Assembly (NCBI RefSeq): GCF_014203535.1
Contig: NZ_JACHJI010000016.1
Location: 1 to 64,000, forward strand
DNA: 64,000 nt
Source: Streptomyces griseomycini
GTDB taxonomy: Bacteria > Actinomycetota > Actinomycetes > Streptomycetales > Streptomycetaceae
Reading direction: 5' to 3'
The position numbers and the translations under genes are program-made. The notes beneath the pieces were generated by a model. It searched no databases. It had not been told where the DNA came from and saw only the letters and a program-made list of their open reading frames with translations. Positions 1-8,624 of the stretch are shown here, one piece after another. Position 1 is the stretch's first letter; each line of letters opens with the position of its first letter.

Positions 1-2
1 AG

Positions 3-92
3 TCCTGGCACGTCTTCCGCAGAGCCCGCTGCAGCCCCAACCGCATGACCGTCATCGCCGCCGCCGTCCTCACCCTGAAGCGTCAACGCTGA
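3..92 (+). pseudogene. Transposase C-terminal end (IS5-type), cut by window edge
   Basis: An open frame enters from the left edge and ends at TGA 90-92. It encodes the last 29 residues, ending MTVIAAAVLTLKRQR, which resembles the C-terminus of IS5-group DDE transposases of Streptomyces. Whether the rest of the gene is intact cannot be seen. The bases after it (about 168-184) repeat a 16-base string, ttctgaacggcacagg, also found at 16291, directly after another transposase remnant. Confidence 0.5.
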
Positions 93-235
93 AAACGCTC
101 AATCACCCACGGCATCGCCCCAGGCGGCCCTGAGCGCCACCAGACCCCTACGACCTGCAGCGACACACTTCTGAACGGCACAGGCGAACGTGAACCTGAA
201 GGGCCACAAGGTCAAGGACGCCGCCGGTAACACGT

Positions 236-370
236 TCACCTTACCGATGGCGCCGACGTGGTTTCGGCCGAAGTCCCGACAGTCGGCTTCGGGTCGGGCT
301 TGTCGCTGCCGTTGAAGCAGCCGACGGCCAGCAGACCGATTACGGCGATGGTGATGATGTGGCGCCTCAT
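236..370 (-). CDS. Small lipoprotein, probably truncated
   Basis: The 44-residue product starts MRRH, has a hydrophobic stretch and a lipobox (LLAVGC) near residue 17, then a short Asp/Pro/Thr/Ser-rich tail that stops abruptly. A good ribosome-binding site (AAGGGGG) precedes the ATG at 370; the longer upstream frame has none. Lipid attachment and export to the membrane surface are predicted. The tail looks like the start of the linker of a larger lipoprotein, and the downstream side is transposase debris, so I infer loss of the C-terminal part. Function unknown. Confidence 0.5.
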   Translation of the reverse strand: MRRHIITIAVIGLLAVGCFNGSDKPDPKPTVGTSAETTSAPSVR

Positions 371-519
371 GGCGTACCCCCTTGCTTGCTGCGGTGAGGG
401 AAGAGCACTCGTGCGGCCACGCGCGGGTGACTGCTTGTCACGGTCTGGACACAGCGCCTTCACCGGACGTGCACCCGTGTGCATCATGCAGCCGACGCAT
501 CGACATCAGAGGAGGACCG

Positions 520-1152
520 GTGACCCAGCCGCCGCCCACGCCACAGAGCACCAGTCGGAAAAAGGTCACAGCCCTCGTGGCAGGTGCCGCGGTCGCCGCA
601 TTCGCAATCGGCGGCGGGGTCGCGCTCCTCCTCAACGACGACGGCGACAGCGACAGCGACAACAAGCCGGCCGTCACCAAGGCCACCGAGACCAGCTCGC
701 CGCCGAGCCCGAGCAGTAGCCCGTCGCCGGAGGAAGAGCAGGAGTTCAAGCTCGGTGACACCGTCGACATCGACGAGGACCACGGCTCGTTGTCCGCTGC
801 GGCCCTCGCCTACCGCGACGAAGGCATCAAGGGCATCCCCGAAATGCTCAGCCCGGGGGAGAAGTGGGCGGTGCTGGACGTGAAGGTCTGCAACACGGGC
901 GGCGATCCGATCCAGGCGTCTCCGTTCCCGTGGTCTCTGGCCTACGAGGGCGGGGTGCGGGTGGAGTCCGCGGGCATGAACGCGGGCGACCTCCCGAAGC
1001 CCTTGTACCCGATGGACGCCAAGGTCGCGGCAGGGGACTGCGTGCGAGGAAACATCGTCTTCCAGGTGCCGGAGGAGGGCCGACCGGAGCGGGTGCTGTA
1101 TTCGCCGAGCGTGCTGGACGAGCCGGTGGAGTGGCAGGTGCCGAAGGGGTGA
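520..1152 (+). CDS. Membrane-anchored DUF4352-like protein
   Basis: A GTG start at 520 follows a strong AGGAGG. The 210-residue protein has one transmembrane segment at about residues 13-35, an acidic and Ser/Pro-rich linker to about 75, then a soluble domain with the pattern of DUF4352-type domains: FKLGDTVD, a Trp-containing strand (EKWAVLDVKVCNTG) and a C-terminal beta-rich part. Such domains sit outside the membrane and have an immunoglobulin-like fold; their ligand is generally unknown. It stands alone and divergent from the truncated lipoprotein at 236-370. DUF4352 is assigned by pattern, not by a search. Confidence 0.7.
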   Translation: MTQPPPTPQSTSRKKVTALVAGAAVAAFAIGGGVALLLNDDGDSDSDNKPAVTKATETSSPPSPSSSPSPEEEQEFKLGDTVDIDEDHGSLSAAALAYRDEGIKGIPEMLSPGEKWAVLDVKVCNTGGDPIQASPFPWSLAYEGGVRVESAGMNAGDLPKPLYPMDAKVAAGDCVRGNIVFQVPEEGRPERVLYSPSVLDEPVEWQVPKG

Positions 1153-1196
1153 CGGACGCGTCCTGTGGGGCGTAGCGTCACGGGGAGCGGCGGTTG

Positions 1197-1437
1197 CGGT
1201 GGAGATCCCGCATCCCGCCGCGAGCTGGGGCAGCGTCTCGTTCTCGCGCAGGTGCACCAGCGCCGGCAAGGCCTGGTGGAAGCAGCCCGGCTTGCGCCAC
1301 CGCGTGCCGCGTTCACACCTTCGGGCACAGATCAGCCATGAGACATGCCCGACCAGCTCATGCGGGGCGTCGAGCGTGGCACGATACGGGACCGAGCGAG
1401 GCTCCTCGGACGAGGCGTGGTGCGTAGAGAACACCAC
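1197..1437 (-). pseudogene. Transposase N-terminal fragment (IS5-type)
   Basis: The minus frame from 1437 reads as the N-terminal helix-turn-helix part of DDE_4-type transposases (GTRWRK, CFHQALPALVHLRENET, GCGISTATA) and then loses similarity near 1197. No catalytic residues are present. It faces away from the C-terminal fragment at 1533-2012, so the two are not one interrupted gene. Confidence 0.5.
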
Positions 1438-1532
1438 CGCAACGATCAGGAGCCTCGCCTCGTCACACCACCCCGCCGGCCTGCACCATCACCCCTGCAG
1501 GACAGGATGAAAACAGTTCGCTGGCCACATAG

Positions 1533-2012
1533 ATGCCCTCGCTCGTGGCGAGCGGCCGGCGCGCGTTCGTCTCCGGCAAGAAGAAACAGAACACGCCGAA
1601 GGCCACCGTGATCGCCGACTGGCGTGGCCGCACATTATGGACCGATGCCCTGCGCCCTGGACGTATGCACGATGCCATGGCCGCTCGCAACGAGGGCATT
1701 GCCGTCTGCTTCCAGCACTTCCCCGACGTTGAGGTCCTCCTGGACGACGGCTGTCTCGGCCTGAGCCGCGACCACCGCGGGCAAGCGGTCACACCGCCCG
1801 GAAAACCGCGGCCCGGAGCACTGCCCGGCAGAGTCGAACAGTGGGAACGTGACCGCCGTTGGCACTCGTCCGACCGCATCGCCGTCGAACACGCCCTTGC
1901 CGGTCACAAACGCTGGAAACAGCTGACGCGCTGGACCCACCGCCGCGACCGCCTGCCTGACACCTACCGCGCCATCGCCAGCCTCGTATCCGACCGCACC
2001 ATCTACGTCTGA
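1533..2012 (+). pseudogene. Transposase C-terminal fragment (DDE_4, IS5-type)
   Basis: The frame opens directly after a TAG at 1530-1532 and encodes the second half of a DDE_4-type transposase: VSGKKKQNT, the GRTLW/RPGRMHD segment, a DDG(C)LGL motif and the C-terminal helix region with HSSDRIAVEHA carrying the last acidic residue. The N-terminal DNA-binding half and the first catalytic Asp are missing. It is a dead remnant. Confidence 0.65.
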
Positions 2013-2087
2013 AGACAGGCCACGACCAGGCCGGACACGGCCCACCCGCCATCACGCACCAACTCGTAAAAGTGGGATGCTCCTCGG

Positions 2088-2693
2088 ATGACGGATCGAC
2101 CGGAAACCTTCCTCGCCCATCTGCGGACCGCGGCCGTCGGCGTCCTCGAACGCTTCCCCGCCGAGCTGAGGCCCGAGATCTACGCCCTGTCCTTCCGTAT
2201 CTGGCGGGTGGACGACGACGACCGCCGCCCGTACGTGGCCATCGGCTACAACACCGAGAGCCAGTACGAGCGGGAGCGCTACCCGGACGACGACGGCGAG
2301 GTGCGCTGGAACTACGCCTACTGGCTCCTCGAGGGCTTCGAAACGCTTGGCAACGTCCCCGAGGACCCGGTCGGCAGTCAGGTGTACGTCGAGGAGGTGC
2401 GGCGCCTCGGCGCCTGGTACGACGGCGAGTTCGACCTGGACAGACTGCTGGACGACGAGGACGTGGCTGCCCGTGCCGAACTGCTGCGCGCGCACTTCTG
2501 CGACGCCGTGATCGATCTGGCCCGGCATCTGCACGCCGACGGGGTGATCGAGTGCATCCTCGGCCGACCGCTGCCGGTCGTCGTCTTCGACATGGCACGC
2601 CCCGGCTGGGAGGTGCATGCCACCGAGGCCGCCAACCCGCCCGCACTCGTCGAGGACTTCATGACGTGGCAGCTGGCGGCCGGGGAGATCTAG
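2088..2693 (+). CDS. Conserved hypothetical protein, DUF4303-like
   Basis: The 201-residue acidic soluble protein has no signal peptide or membrane segment. Its middle (YALSFRIWR, a Tyr/Asn-rich GYNTES, WNYAYWLLEG) resembles the DUF4303/Imm-like families, which often act as immunity or accessory proteins, but this is pattern recognition only. Its TAG stop (2691-2693) lies inside the CTAG target site of the IS at 2694-3606; before insertion it would have overlapped, tail to tail, the stop of the nuclease-like gene at 3607-5610. Confidence 0.65.
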   Translation: MTDRPETFLAHLRTAAVGVLERFPAELRPEIYALSFRIWRVDDDDRRPYVAIGYNTESQYERERYPDDDGEVRWNYAYWLLEGFETLGNVPEDPVGSQVYVEEVRRLGAWYDGEFDLDRLLDDEDVAARAELLRAHFCDAVIDLARHLHADGVIECILGRPLPVVVFDMARPGWEVHATEAANPPALVEDFMTWQLAAGEI

Positions 2694-3606
2694 GGTCCGT
2701 CTTCAAACGGATCTTGCCCAGAGCAGGAACGACGCGAGTGTGACCGCTGCTTCGCAGGAGGTGGCGGTCTTGTCGTATCGGGTGGCGATGCCGTGGAAGC
2801 CCTTGAGCCGGTTGAAGCGGCGTTCGATGGCGTTGCGTCGGCGGTAGGTCTGCCGGTCGGATCCTGGTGGCCTGCCGCCCCGGCGGTCCCGGTTCAGCCG
2901 GTGGCGCTGTCGGTCGGCCTTCTCGGGGATGGTGTGGGCGATGCCGCGTCGTCGCAGGTAGGTGCGGAACCCGCGGGAGCTGTAGGCCTTGTCCGCGATG
3001 ACCCGGTCGGGGCGGCAGCGTGGCCGGCCGGGGCCGCCGCGGGGAACGCGGACACGTTCGAGCAGGATCCGTGCGCAGGTGCTGTCGTGGCGCCGGCCAG
3101 GGGTGACGAGGATGGCCAGAGGGCAGCCCTTGCCGTCGCAGGCGAGACGGACTTTCGTCGTCGGTCCGCCCCGGGATCGGCCGAGGGCGTGATCGTCCGG
3201 TTCGTCCGGCCGGCCGATCCCCCCTTTCGGCCGGTCGCGGCGGCGTGCTGGTGGGCCCGGACGATGATGGAGTCGATCTGCACCGGCCAGTCGATGTCCC
3301 CGGCCGCGTCGGCCCGGGCCTGGATCTGCCGCAGGGCCCGGGTGAACACGCCGTCCAGGGCGTAGCGGCGGAAGCGGGTGTAGACCGTCTGCCACGGCCC
3401 ATAGCGTTCCGGCAGGTCACGTCAGGAGATCCCGGTCCGGATCTTGCAGACCATCCCGTTGATGACCTGCCGGTCCTCCACCCGCGGCCGGCCCGTCGCG
3501 GCCCGCGGTATCAGCGGAGCGAACAACTCCCGATCCTGATCGGTGATTTCATGACGACGTACCACGACACCATGATCCACCACCTAATGATCTTTGAAGA
3601 CGGACC
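2694..3606. mobile_element. Complete IS5-type insertion sequence, 913 bp
   Basis: Perfect 14-base terminal inverted repeats (ggtccgtcttcaaa) start at 2694 and end at 3606. Direct CTAG copies flank it at 2690-2693 and 3607-3610, consistent with target-site duplication. The single transposase locus runs on the minus strand. Because CTAG carries the TAG stops of both convergent neighbours, the duplication keeps both reading frames intact. Confidence 0.9.
2703..3583 (-). pseudogene. IS5-type transposase, two frames, nonsense mutation
   Basis: From the GTG at 3583 the first frame encodes the N-terminal half (HEITDQDREL, then RDLPERYGPWQTVYTRF). Codon 54, a Trp in relatives (GISWRDLP), is TGA here (3422-3424). 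The frame then shifts near 3225, at an AAAGGGGGG run typical of programmed frameshifting in this IS group, into the catalytic half (GGPTTKV, VIADKAYSSRGFR, RRNAIERRFNRLKGF) ending at 2703. The in-frame stop makes it probably inactive, although terminal repeats and target duplication are intact, so the insertion is fairly recent. Confidence 0.8.
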
Positions 3607-5610
3607 CTAGTTTCCGAGGTTGAACAGCCCGGTGTTGCCCCGGGTGTTGGAAATGTAGACGTCGGGGAACAGCGGCCGTGTCGTCCCGTCCGCCCGCTCG
3701 ATGGTTGCGCTCATGGTGACGCCGAGAGGGATGGTGCTGTCACCGTCCTGGTAGTGGGGTGTTACCTGGTAGAAGATCGCGTCGTTCGGTCCGACGGCGG
3801 TGTTGTCCGTGATGGCCTTCTGCGCCAGGGCCTCGTAGGACCGCATGCTGGGCGTTCCGGTGTTCATCCCCACCTGCCAGCAGGGGACGAGATTGTCCGG
3901 TCCGCCGTCCCCTGTTCCGCCCTTGCCGCCGAGGACGTTGGCGATCAGGTGGCAACGAGCGAGTTGTGCTCCGGGCTGGTTGGCGAGGGCGAACAGCTGG
4001 GCGTCCTGCCAGCCGGTGATGTCCCCCTCCGCGTCTGATCCGGCGCCGCGCTCAGCACCGAGGCAGGCCTGGGCCTTGGCCGCCCGGGTTCCGGCCGGAC
4101 CGAGCGGGGTGGTGGTCTTGTTGACGTGCGAGACCGGTTCGCTGCTGTTCGCGATCCAGCCGTTGCCGGAAGTGAGCGCGCCGTCCGGGCGACTCTTCAG
4201 GCAGGTGGCCTGCGGCTGTTCGGCGGTCGGACCGGAGATCTCCAGTTTGAACTCTTCGGCTTCCAGCACTCGTTGGTCCGCGTAATCCTCGAGGAGCTGT
4301 CCCTCGGCGGACTGGAGGTCGGCGAGCGGGACGTGGGCCCGGACGCAGGGGCTCGCCGTGCCGCCGGTCAGCACAGAGAAGTCCCAGCCACCGGTGCTGT
4401 AGTGCGGGATGATCTCGGCGCACGAAGCGCCGTCGGTTCCGCCCTCGTGGGTGGCCCCGAAGGGGAATGCGGCGCAGCTGTCGTCCGGTACGAGGTCCGT
4501 CCGGGCCCGGAAGGGCTTCGAGCCTGCGTTGCCGCAGGTGCGAGCCGTGCGTTCGCTGATGCCGTTCTTGGCGCGGGTCAGTGGCTTGTCTCTTCCCCAG
4601 CCGTCGGAGAGGTTGTCCTGGGCCCACAGGTAGCCGGCCGCCGCGGCGCCCGCGCCTGACGCGGGCGAGCCCGGGTCGTTCCGCAGGGCGCTCATCTCGA
4701 TGACCGGCATGACGCTGGGCACGACGCAGCCGGGGCCGGGGGTGCCGGTGTCGTCGTCACAGCGGATCTTCTCCGGGTTGCTCCAGGAGGCGTTGGGGTC
4801 GATGGGTTCGGCGCCGGGCGCGGTCACGTACAGCTGGTAGGAGGTGGTGAAGTCGACCGTCGTGCCCTGGGCCGGGGTGGAGGCGTAGGACACGGTGCCC
4901 TTGGCGAACTTGCCCACGATCAGGTCGCCCGTCTTCCCGTACCACGGCGCTCTCGTGGTGGCCCTGCAGCCGGCCGAACAGGCGGACCTGAACTTCACGT
5001 TCAAGGTCGTGACGAGCCCGGTCGCGCCGGTCATGGTCACCCTGACCAGTTCGCTCCAAGTCGTTCCCCTGGCGGGCAGGACCGCACTGGTCCAGACGTC
5101 CAGCGTTCCGGTGCCGACCGGTTTGCCGCCGGCGTCCCTGAGCGTGTACAGCACGGTCAGGCCGTACATGCAGTATCCGAAGCGGGTGTACTGCCATGTC
5201 CCCGGGGCCGTGATGGAGCAGCCGCCCGAGTCGGCGGCAGCCGCGGCCGACGGCTTGGTGCTCGTGGTGACGCAAGCCTGTACGGCACCTGCTCGGCGCT
5301 CGCGGGAGCCTGCGCGGGTGGGTTCGCAGTCCTCCACCGGAGTCGTCGTGACGGGCCTGGTGTGCGTGGGGGCGCCGGTAGAGTCACTCTGCTCGCTTCC
5401 GGAAGCCTGGTGGGGGGAGGCTTTCGACGTTGGGGCCTTCTGCGTGGTCGCGGCGCCCGGGGTCGCGGCTGCCGTCGCAGCGGGGGGCGTGACCTGGCCG
5501 TCGGCGGCGGCGATTCCTGTGGCGTTGATGCTCAGAGCGAGGAGGAGACCGGGAAGTAACCGCCTCGTGCGTGGTGAAGTGGACAGCCGTATTCGGTGGG
5601 GTCGTGGCAT
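3607..5610 (-). CDS. Secreted protein with C-terminal DNA/RNA non-specific nuclease domain
   Basis: The 667-residue protein starts at ATG 5610, about 12 bases after AGGAGA; upstream in-frame starts lack this. Residues 1-35 form a Sec signal peptide (RRLLPGLLLALS, then AAADG). A Thr/Ala/Pro linker and a cysteine-containing central region follow. The last about 130 residues match the Endonuclea_NS_2 pattern: ARCHLIANVLGG, DNLVPCW and a VGPNDAIFYQVTPHY strand, the fold of secreted nucleases and of many nuclease toxins. It is the last gene of a minus-strand run of exported proteins (ALF-repeat protein, small secreted protein, pseudo-protease). It may degrade extracellular nucleic acid or act as an effector; no immunity gene is obvious. 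Confidence 0.8.
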   Translation of the reverse strand: MPRPHRIRLSTSPRTRRLLPGLLLALSINATGIAAADGQVTPPAATAAATPGAATTQKAPTSKASPHQASGSEQSDSTGAPTHTRPVTTTPVEDCEPTRAGSRERRAGAVQACVTTSTKPSAAAAADSGGCSITAPGTWQYTRFGYCMYGLTVLYTLRDAGGKPVGTGTLDVWTSAVLPARGTTWSELVRVTMTGATGLVTTLNVKFRSACSAGCRATTRAPWYGKTGDLIVGKFAKGTVSYASTPAQGTTVDFTTSYQLYVTAPGAEPIDPNASWSNPEKIRCDDDTGTPGPGCVVPSVMPVIEMSALRNDPGSPASGAGAAAAGYLWAQDNLSDGWGRDKPLTRAKNGISERTARTCGNAGSKPFRARTDLVPDDSCAAFPFGATHEGGTDGASCAEIIPHYSTGGWDFSVLTGGTASPCVRAHVPLADLQSAEGQLLEDYADQRVLEAEEFKLEISGPTAEQPQATCLKSRPDGALTSGNGWIANSSEPVSHVNKTTTPLGPAGTRAAKAQACLGAERGAGSDAEGDITGWQDAQLFALANQPGAQLARCHLIANVLGGKGGTGDGGPDNLVPCWQVGMNTGTPSMRSYEALAQKAITDNTAVGPNDAIFYQVTPHYQDGDSTIPLGVTMSATIERADGTTRPLFPDVYISNTRGNTGLFNLGN

Positions 5611-5717
5611 GGCGCAGGTCTTCTCCTGGTCGTGAGGACGCGCCTGGCCGGCGCGGGGCGTGGCGGTGGGCGCCGTCGTCCCGCGCCTGGCAGACAGGCT
5701 TGGGTGGGATGGTGAGG

Positions 5718-7913
5718 TCAGCGGATGGCGGATCCGAAGGCTTTGCCGCCGGCGGGAATGCCGCCATTGCCGGGCTGGTGCGTGGTGACGGGGAGGTCGG
5801 TGCCGGTGGCGGAGCGGGAGGTGAGGTTCTGCCACGGCACGGCGTAGGCGGCGCCGCCGCCGGCGGCTGTGGGCAGGCCGACGTAGACGCTGGTGGAGCT
5901 GACCGCGATGGTCTGACCGATGCGGTGGTTGGCGGTCGGGGCGCCGGGCAGTCCGTTGTGTCCGGCGAAGACGACGTCGTTGTGGGGGCCGGGGGCGCCT
6001 ACGAGGGTCATGGTGTGGACGGCGCCCGCAGCGGCGACGCTGCCCTGGGCCTCGCCGGGTGAACCCGCCACGAGTTGGAGGGTCTGCCAGGTGGGGGTGG
6101 TGTTGGGTGAGAGGTTGACGGCCTGCAGGGTCTCGCCGAAGCGGTCGCCGGCCTCGATGCCGCCGACCACGTCCTCGGAGTCCTGGGTGATGACCCTGCG
6201 TTCCGTCCAGGAACCGCTCCTGGGGAGGTCGAAGGTGACGATGCCGCCGGCGTTCTTGGCCACCGTGCCGTTTCCGGCGGTGAGCGCCTCGCCCGGCACG
6301 CCCACGGCGAGGACGGAGTTGCCGGAGGCGCCGTCCTCGGCGAGGGCGACCGAGGCTCCCAGGACGTCGCCGGCCTCGGACCCACCGGCGACGTTGTCGA
6401 GGTTCTGGTTGATGTTGGCGCGCTCGAGGGGTTGGCCGGTGGTCTGGGCGGGGTGGGCGAAGACCCAGACGGCCCCGGCGTCGGCGATCGCGTCGATGTC
6501 CTCCCCGGGGGCGCCGACGGCGATGTTGTTGGCGTCGGCGGCCACCGAGGCCCCGACCCTGTCTCCCGCCTCGGGGCCGCCGCTCATTCCGGTGCCCTGG
6601 GCGATGGCCACGCTGCTGGTACCGCGCAGGTAGAAGACGGTGCCCGCGTTCGCCCTCCCGCCGACAGCGTCGCCCGGGGACCCGATGACGATGTAGGGGG
6701 AGCCCTCACGGGTTCGTCCGGCGGCGAGGGTGGCGCCGAGAAGGTCGCCCTTCTCCTTCTTCGCCGCCTTGATGGCCCCGCTGCCGTCGCCCTGGACGTA
6801 GCTGTCGGAGGTCCGGCCCGTGCCGAGGCCGGCCGGCGCCCCGTAGATCACGGTGACCGTGCCGACGTCGGTCACCGTGGTGGTGGCGTCCTCGTAGGGG
6901 GCGCCGACCACGAGGTCGGTGTAGCCGTCCTGGTTGTTGTCGACGGTGGCGAGCGCGTGTCCGAAACGGTCGCCCGCCTCGGCGTCGCCGGGGACGAAGG
7001 AGGCGCTCTGGTCGAGTTGGGCGGTACCCTTGCCCCCGCCGTACACGACTCTGACCGCGCCGGCCTCCGCGACGGCGGCGACGGTGGCCTTGGGGTCGCC
7101 GATGGAGACGTCCTCGATGCCGTCACCGTTGAAGTCGACGACACCGACGCGACCGCGGGCAGCGGTGACGGTGGCGTCGACCCAGTCGGCGATGTCGTCG
7201 GTGCGGGCACCGACGGCGGCGGTGGAGGTCTGCTCCGGGGCGATGCCGAAGCAGCCACCCTGGTCGGATCGGGACGCCACGGCGAGGATCTTCGTGGTGT
7301 CGCCGGAGGACTGGAAGAGCGGCGCGCCGGCGTCACCGGCGCAGATCGATGCTCCGGCGTCCCCGGTCACCGGCACGTCCACGCCGGTGGGCGCGGCGGC
7401 GGTGAAGGTGCCGTGATGGACCTTGACCGGAGCCCATTCGTCGGCGGTCCGCCCGTAACCGGTCGAGGTCAGCCGCTGTCCGGCGTCGGCGGGGGCGGCG
7501 GCTATCCGGGCCGGCGCGATGCCGGCTACCGGGAAGGACAGGCGGGCCAGGACCAGGTCACGGTCCTCGCGGGGGACGAGGTCGACCACCGTGCGTTCGA
7601 CGCCCGCGGTGGTGGTCAGGTCGGTGCGGCCGATGACGGCCCTGGTCGCCTGCCGGGGGGCTCCGGCGGTGACCTTGCCGGCGCCGGCCGGGTCGTCGAG
7701 GAAGCACGAGGCGGCGGTCAGCAGCCATTCGGGGTCGATGAGGGCTCCGGTGCAGGCCCGTTCGCCGTCTCCGATGTCGAGGCGGGCCGTGAAGGACCAG
7801 GTGCTGTCGGACGGGGCCGGTCCCGTCACGGCGTGCGCCGGCAGTGCCGGTAGGAGGGTCAGGGCGGTGGTCAGCAGTGCCGCTCGGCCGACACGGCGGA
7901 AGGAAGCGCGCAT
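5718..7913 (-). CDS. Secreted trypsin-fold pseudo-protease with FG-GAP repeats
   Basis: The 731-residue protein begins with a Sec signal peptide (cleavage near AHA-VTG). ATG 7913 has GGAGAG nine bases upstream; ATG 7934 overlaps the previous stop and is the alternative. Residues about 30-235 are a chymotrypsin/trypsin (S1) fold, but the usual TAAHC is TAASC (Ser69) and GDSGGP is GDAGAP (Ala195), so two of three catalytic residues are gone; only Asp119 remains. Residues about 240-720 carry repeated integrin-alpha-like FG-GAP blades with calcium-loop sequences such as DFNGDGIED and DNNQDGYTD. A binding or scaffold role outside the cell is likelier than proteolysis. I recall other Streptomyces FG-GAP proteins with a similar loss. 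Confidence 0.85.
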   Translation of the reverse strand: MRASFRRVGRAALLTTALTLLPALPAHAVTGPAPSDSTWSFTARLDIGDGERACTGALIDPEWLLTAASCFLDDPAGAGKVTAGAPRQATRAVIGRTDLTTTAGVERTVVDLVPREDRDLVLARLSFPVAGIAPARIAAAPADAGQRLTSTGYGRTADEWAPVKVHHGTFTAAAPTGVDVPVTGDAGASICAGDAGAPLFQSSGDTTKILAVASRSDQGGCFGIAPEQTSTAAVGARTDDIADWVDATVTAARGRVGVVDFNGDGIEDVSIGDPKATVAAVAEAGAVRVVYGGGKGTAQLDQSASFVPGDAEAGDRFGHALATVDNNQDGYTDLVVGAPYEDATTTVTDVGTVTVIYGAPAGLGTGRTSDSYVQGDGSGAIKAAKKEKGDLLGATLAAGRTREGSPYIVIGSPGDAVGGRANAGTVFYLRGTSSVAIAQGTGMSGGPEAGDRVGASVAADANNIAVGAPGEDIDAIADAGAVWVFAHPAQTTGQPLERANINQNLDNVAGGSEAGDVLGASVALAEDGASGNSVLAVGVPGEALTAGNGTVAKNAGGIVTFDLPRSGSWTERRVITQDSEDVVGGIEAGDRFGETLQAVNLSPNTTPTWQTLQLVAGSPGEAQGSVAAAGAVHTMTLVGAPGPHNDVVFAGHNGLPGAPTANHRIGQTIAVSSTSVYVGLPTAAGGGAAYAVPWQNLTSRSATGTDLPVTTHQPGNGGIPAGGKAFGSAIR

Positions 7914-7930
7914 GGGATGGGTCTCTCCGG

Positions 7931-8446
7931 TCATCGGCTGGTACGGATGTCGAGGAGGGCGAAGTCACGGCCCACGGGATCGGCGGACTCCCCCACCGGG
8001 GTCCAGGAGTCCTTGGGGACGTCGATGTCCTGCCGTGTGCTGTCGGCTGCGGTGAGGGTCACGTCGGCGGTGTGACCGGCGGCGCCCTTGATGGCGTAGA
8101 CGGCGGGGACCTCGAGGGTGAGCCGGCCGGTGGCGCCGGTGGCACGGAAGCAGATCTTGCTTTTGCCCCGGGCCCAGACCTCCAGCAGCCCGGTCCCGGA
8201 GGCGCAGTCGGCGAGCACGATGTGCCCGTCGCCGCGCTTGAGGACGATTCCCAGCTCTTGTCGGATCCTGTCCGCGCCGGGGTACGCGAAGGTTTCCACC
8301 ACATGGCCGGGTCGTGTGTCGGCCACCGGAGCTGTGACGGCCGGTGGGGCGTCGGTGGTGGGCGGCTGGGCGGTGAGGGCGAGCAGGGTCGCGCAGCAGG
8401 CCGCCACGACCGCGAGGGTGGCGGCGATGCGCCGCAGGTGCGTCAT
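7931..8446 (-). CDS. Small secreted protein of unknown function
   Basis: The 171-residue product starts at ATG 8446, preceded by AAGGGA. A signal peptide (LRRIAATLAVVAACCATLLAL) is followed by a beta-rich domain with two cysteines (DCASG, KICF) that may form a disulfide. Its TGA overlaps an alternative ATG of the pseudo-protease downstream, suggesting co-expression with it. No family recognised. A hairpin at 8573-8599 separates it from the upstream ALF-repeat gene. Confidence 0.7.
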   Translation of the reverse strand: MTHLRRIAATLAVVAACCATLLALTAQPPTTDAPPAVTAPVADTRPGHVVETFAYPGADRIRQELGIVLKRGDGHIVLADCASGTGLLEVWARGKSKICFRATGATGRLTLEVPAVYAIKGAAGHTADVTLTAADSTRQDIDVPKDSWTPVGESADPVGRDFALLDIRTSR

Positions 8447-8572
8447 GAACACAGATCCCTTGTGTCGGATAGGCATGGAGCCCGTGAAGGGGCGCCGGGC
8501 CGAGGTTGTCAGCAGAGGGGCGCCTCGAAGGAGGTTCCGGCAGGTGGGGCGGAGCGAGGCGCCGACCGCCCC

Positions 8573-8599
8573 GGGGCGGGACACCGACCGTCCCGCCCC
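8573..8599 (-). terminator. Strong hairpin after the ALF-repeat gene
   Basis: A perfect 10-bp stem (ggggcgggac / gtcccgcccc) with a 7-base loop lies just beyond the stop of the ALF-repeat gene and before the start of 7931-8446. It has no U-tract, as is common in Streptomyces. It may terminate or attenuate transcription so that downstream genes need their own promoter. Confidence 0.6.
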
Positions 8600-8624
8600 C
8601 ACCGCCTCCCGAGGGGGACGGGGG

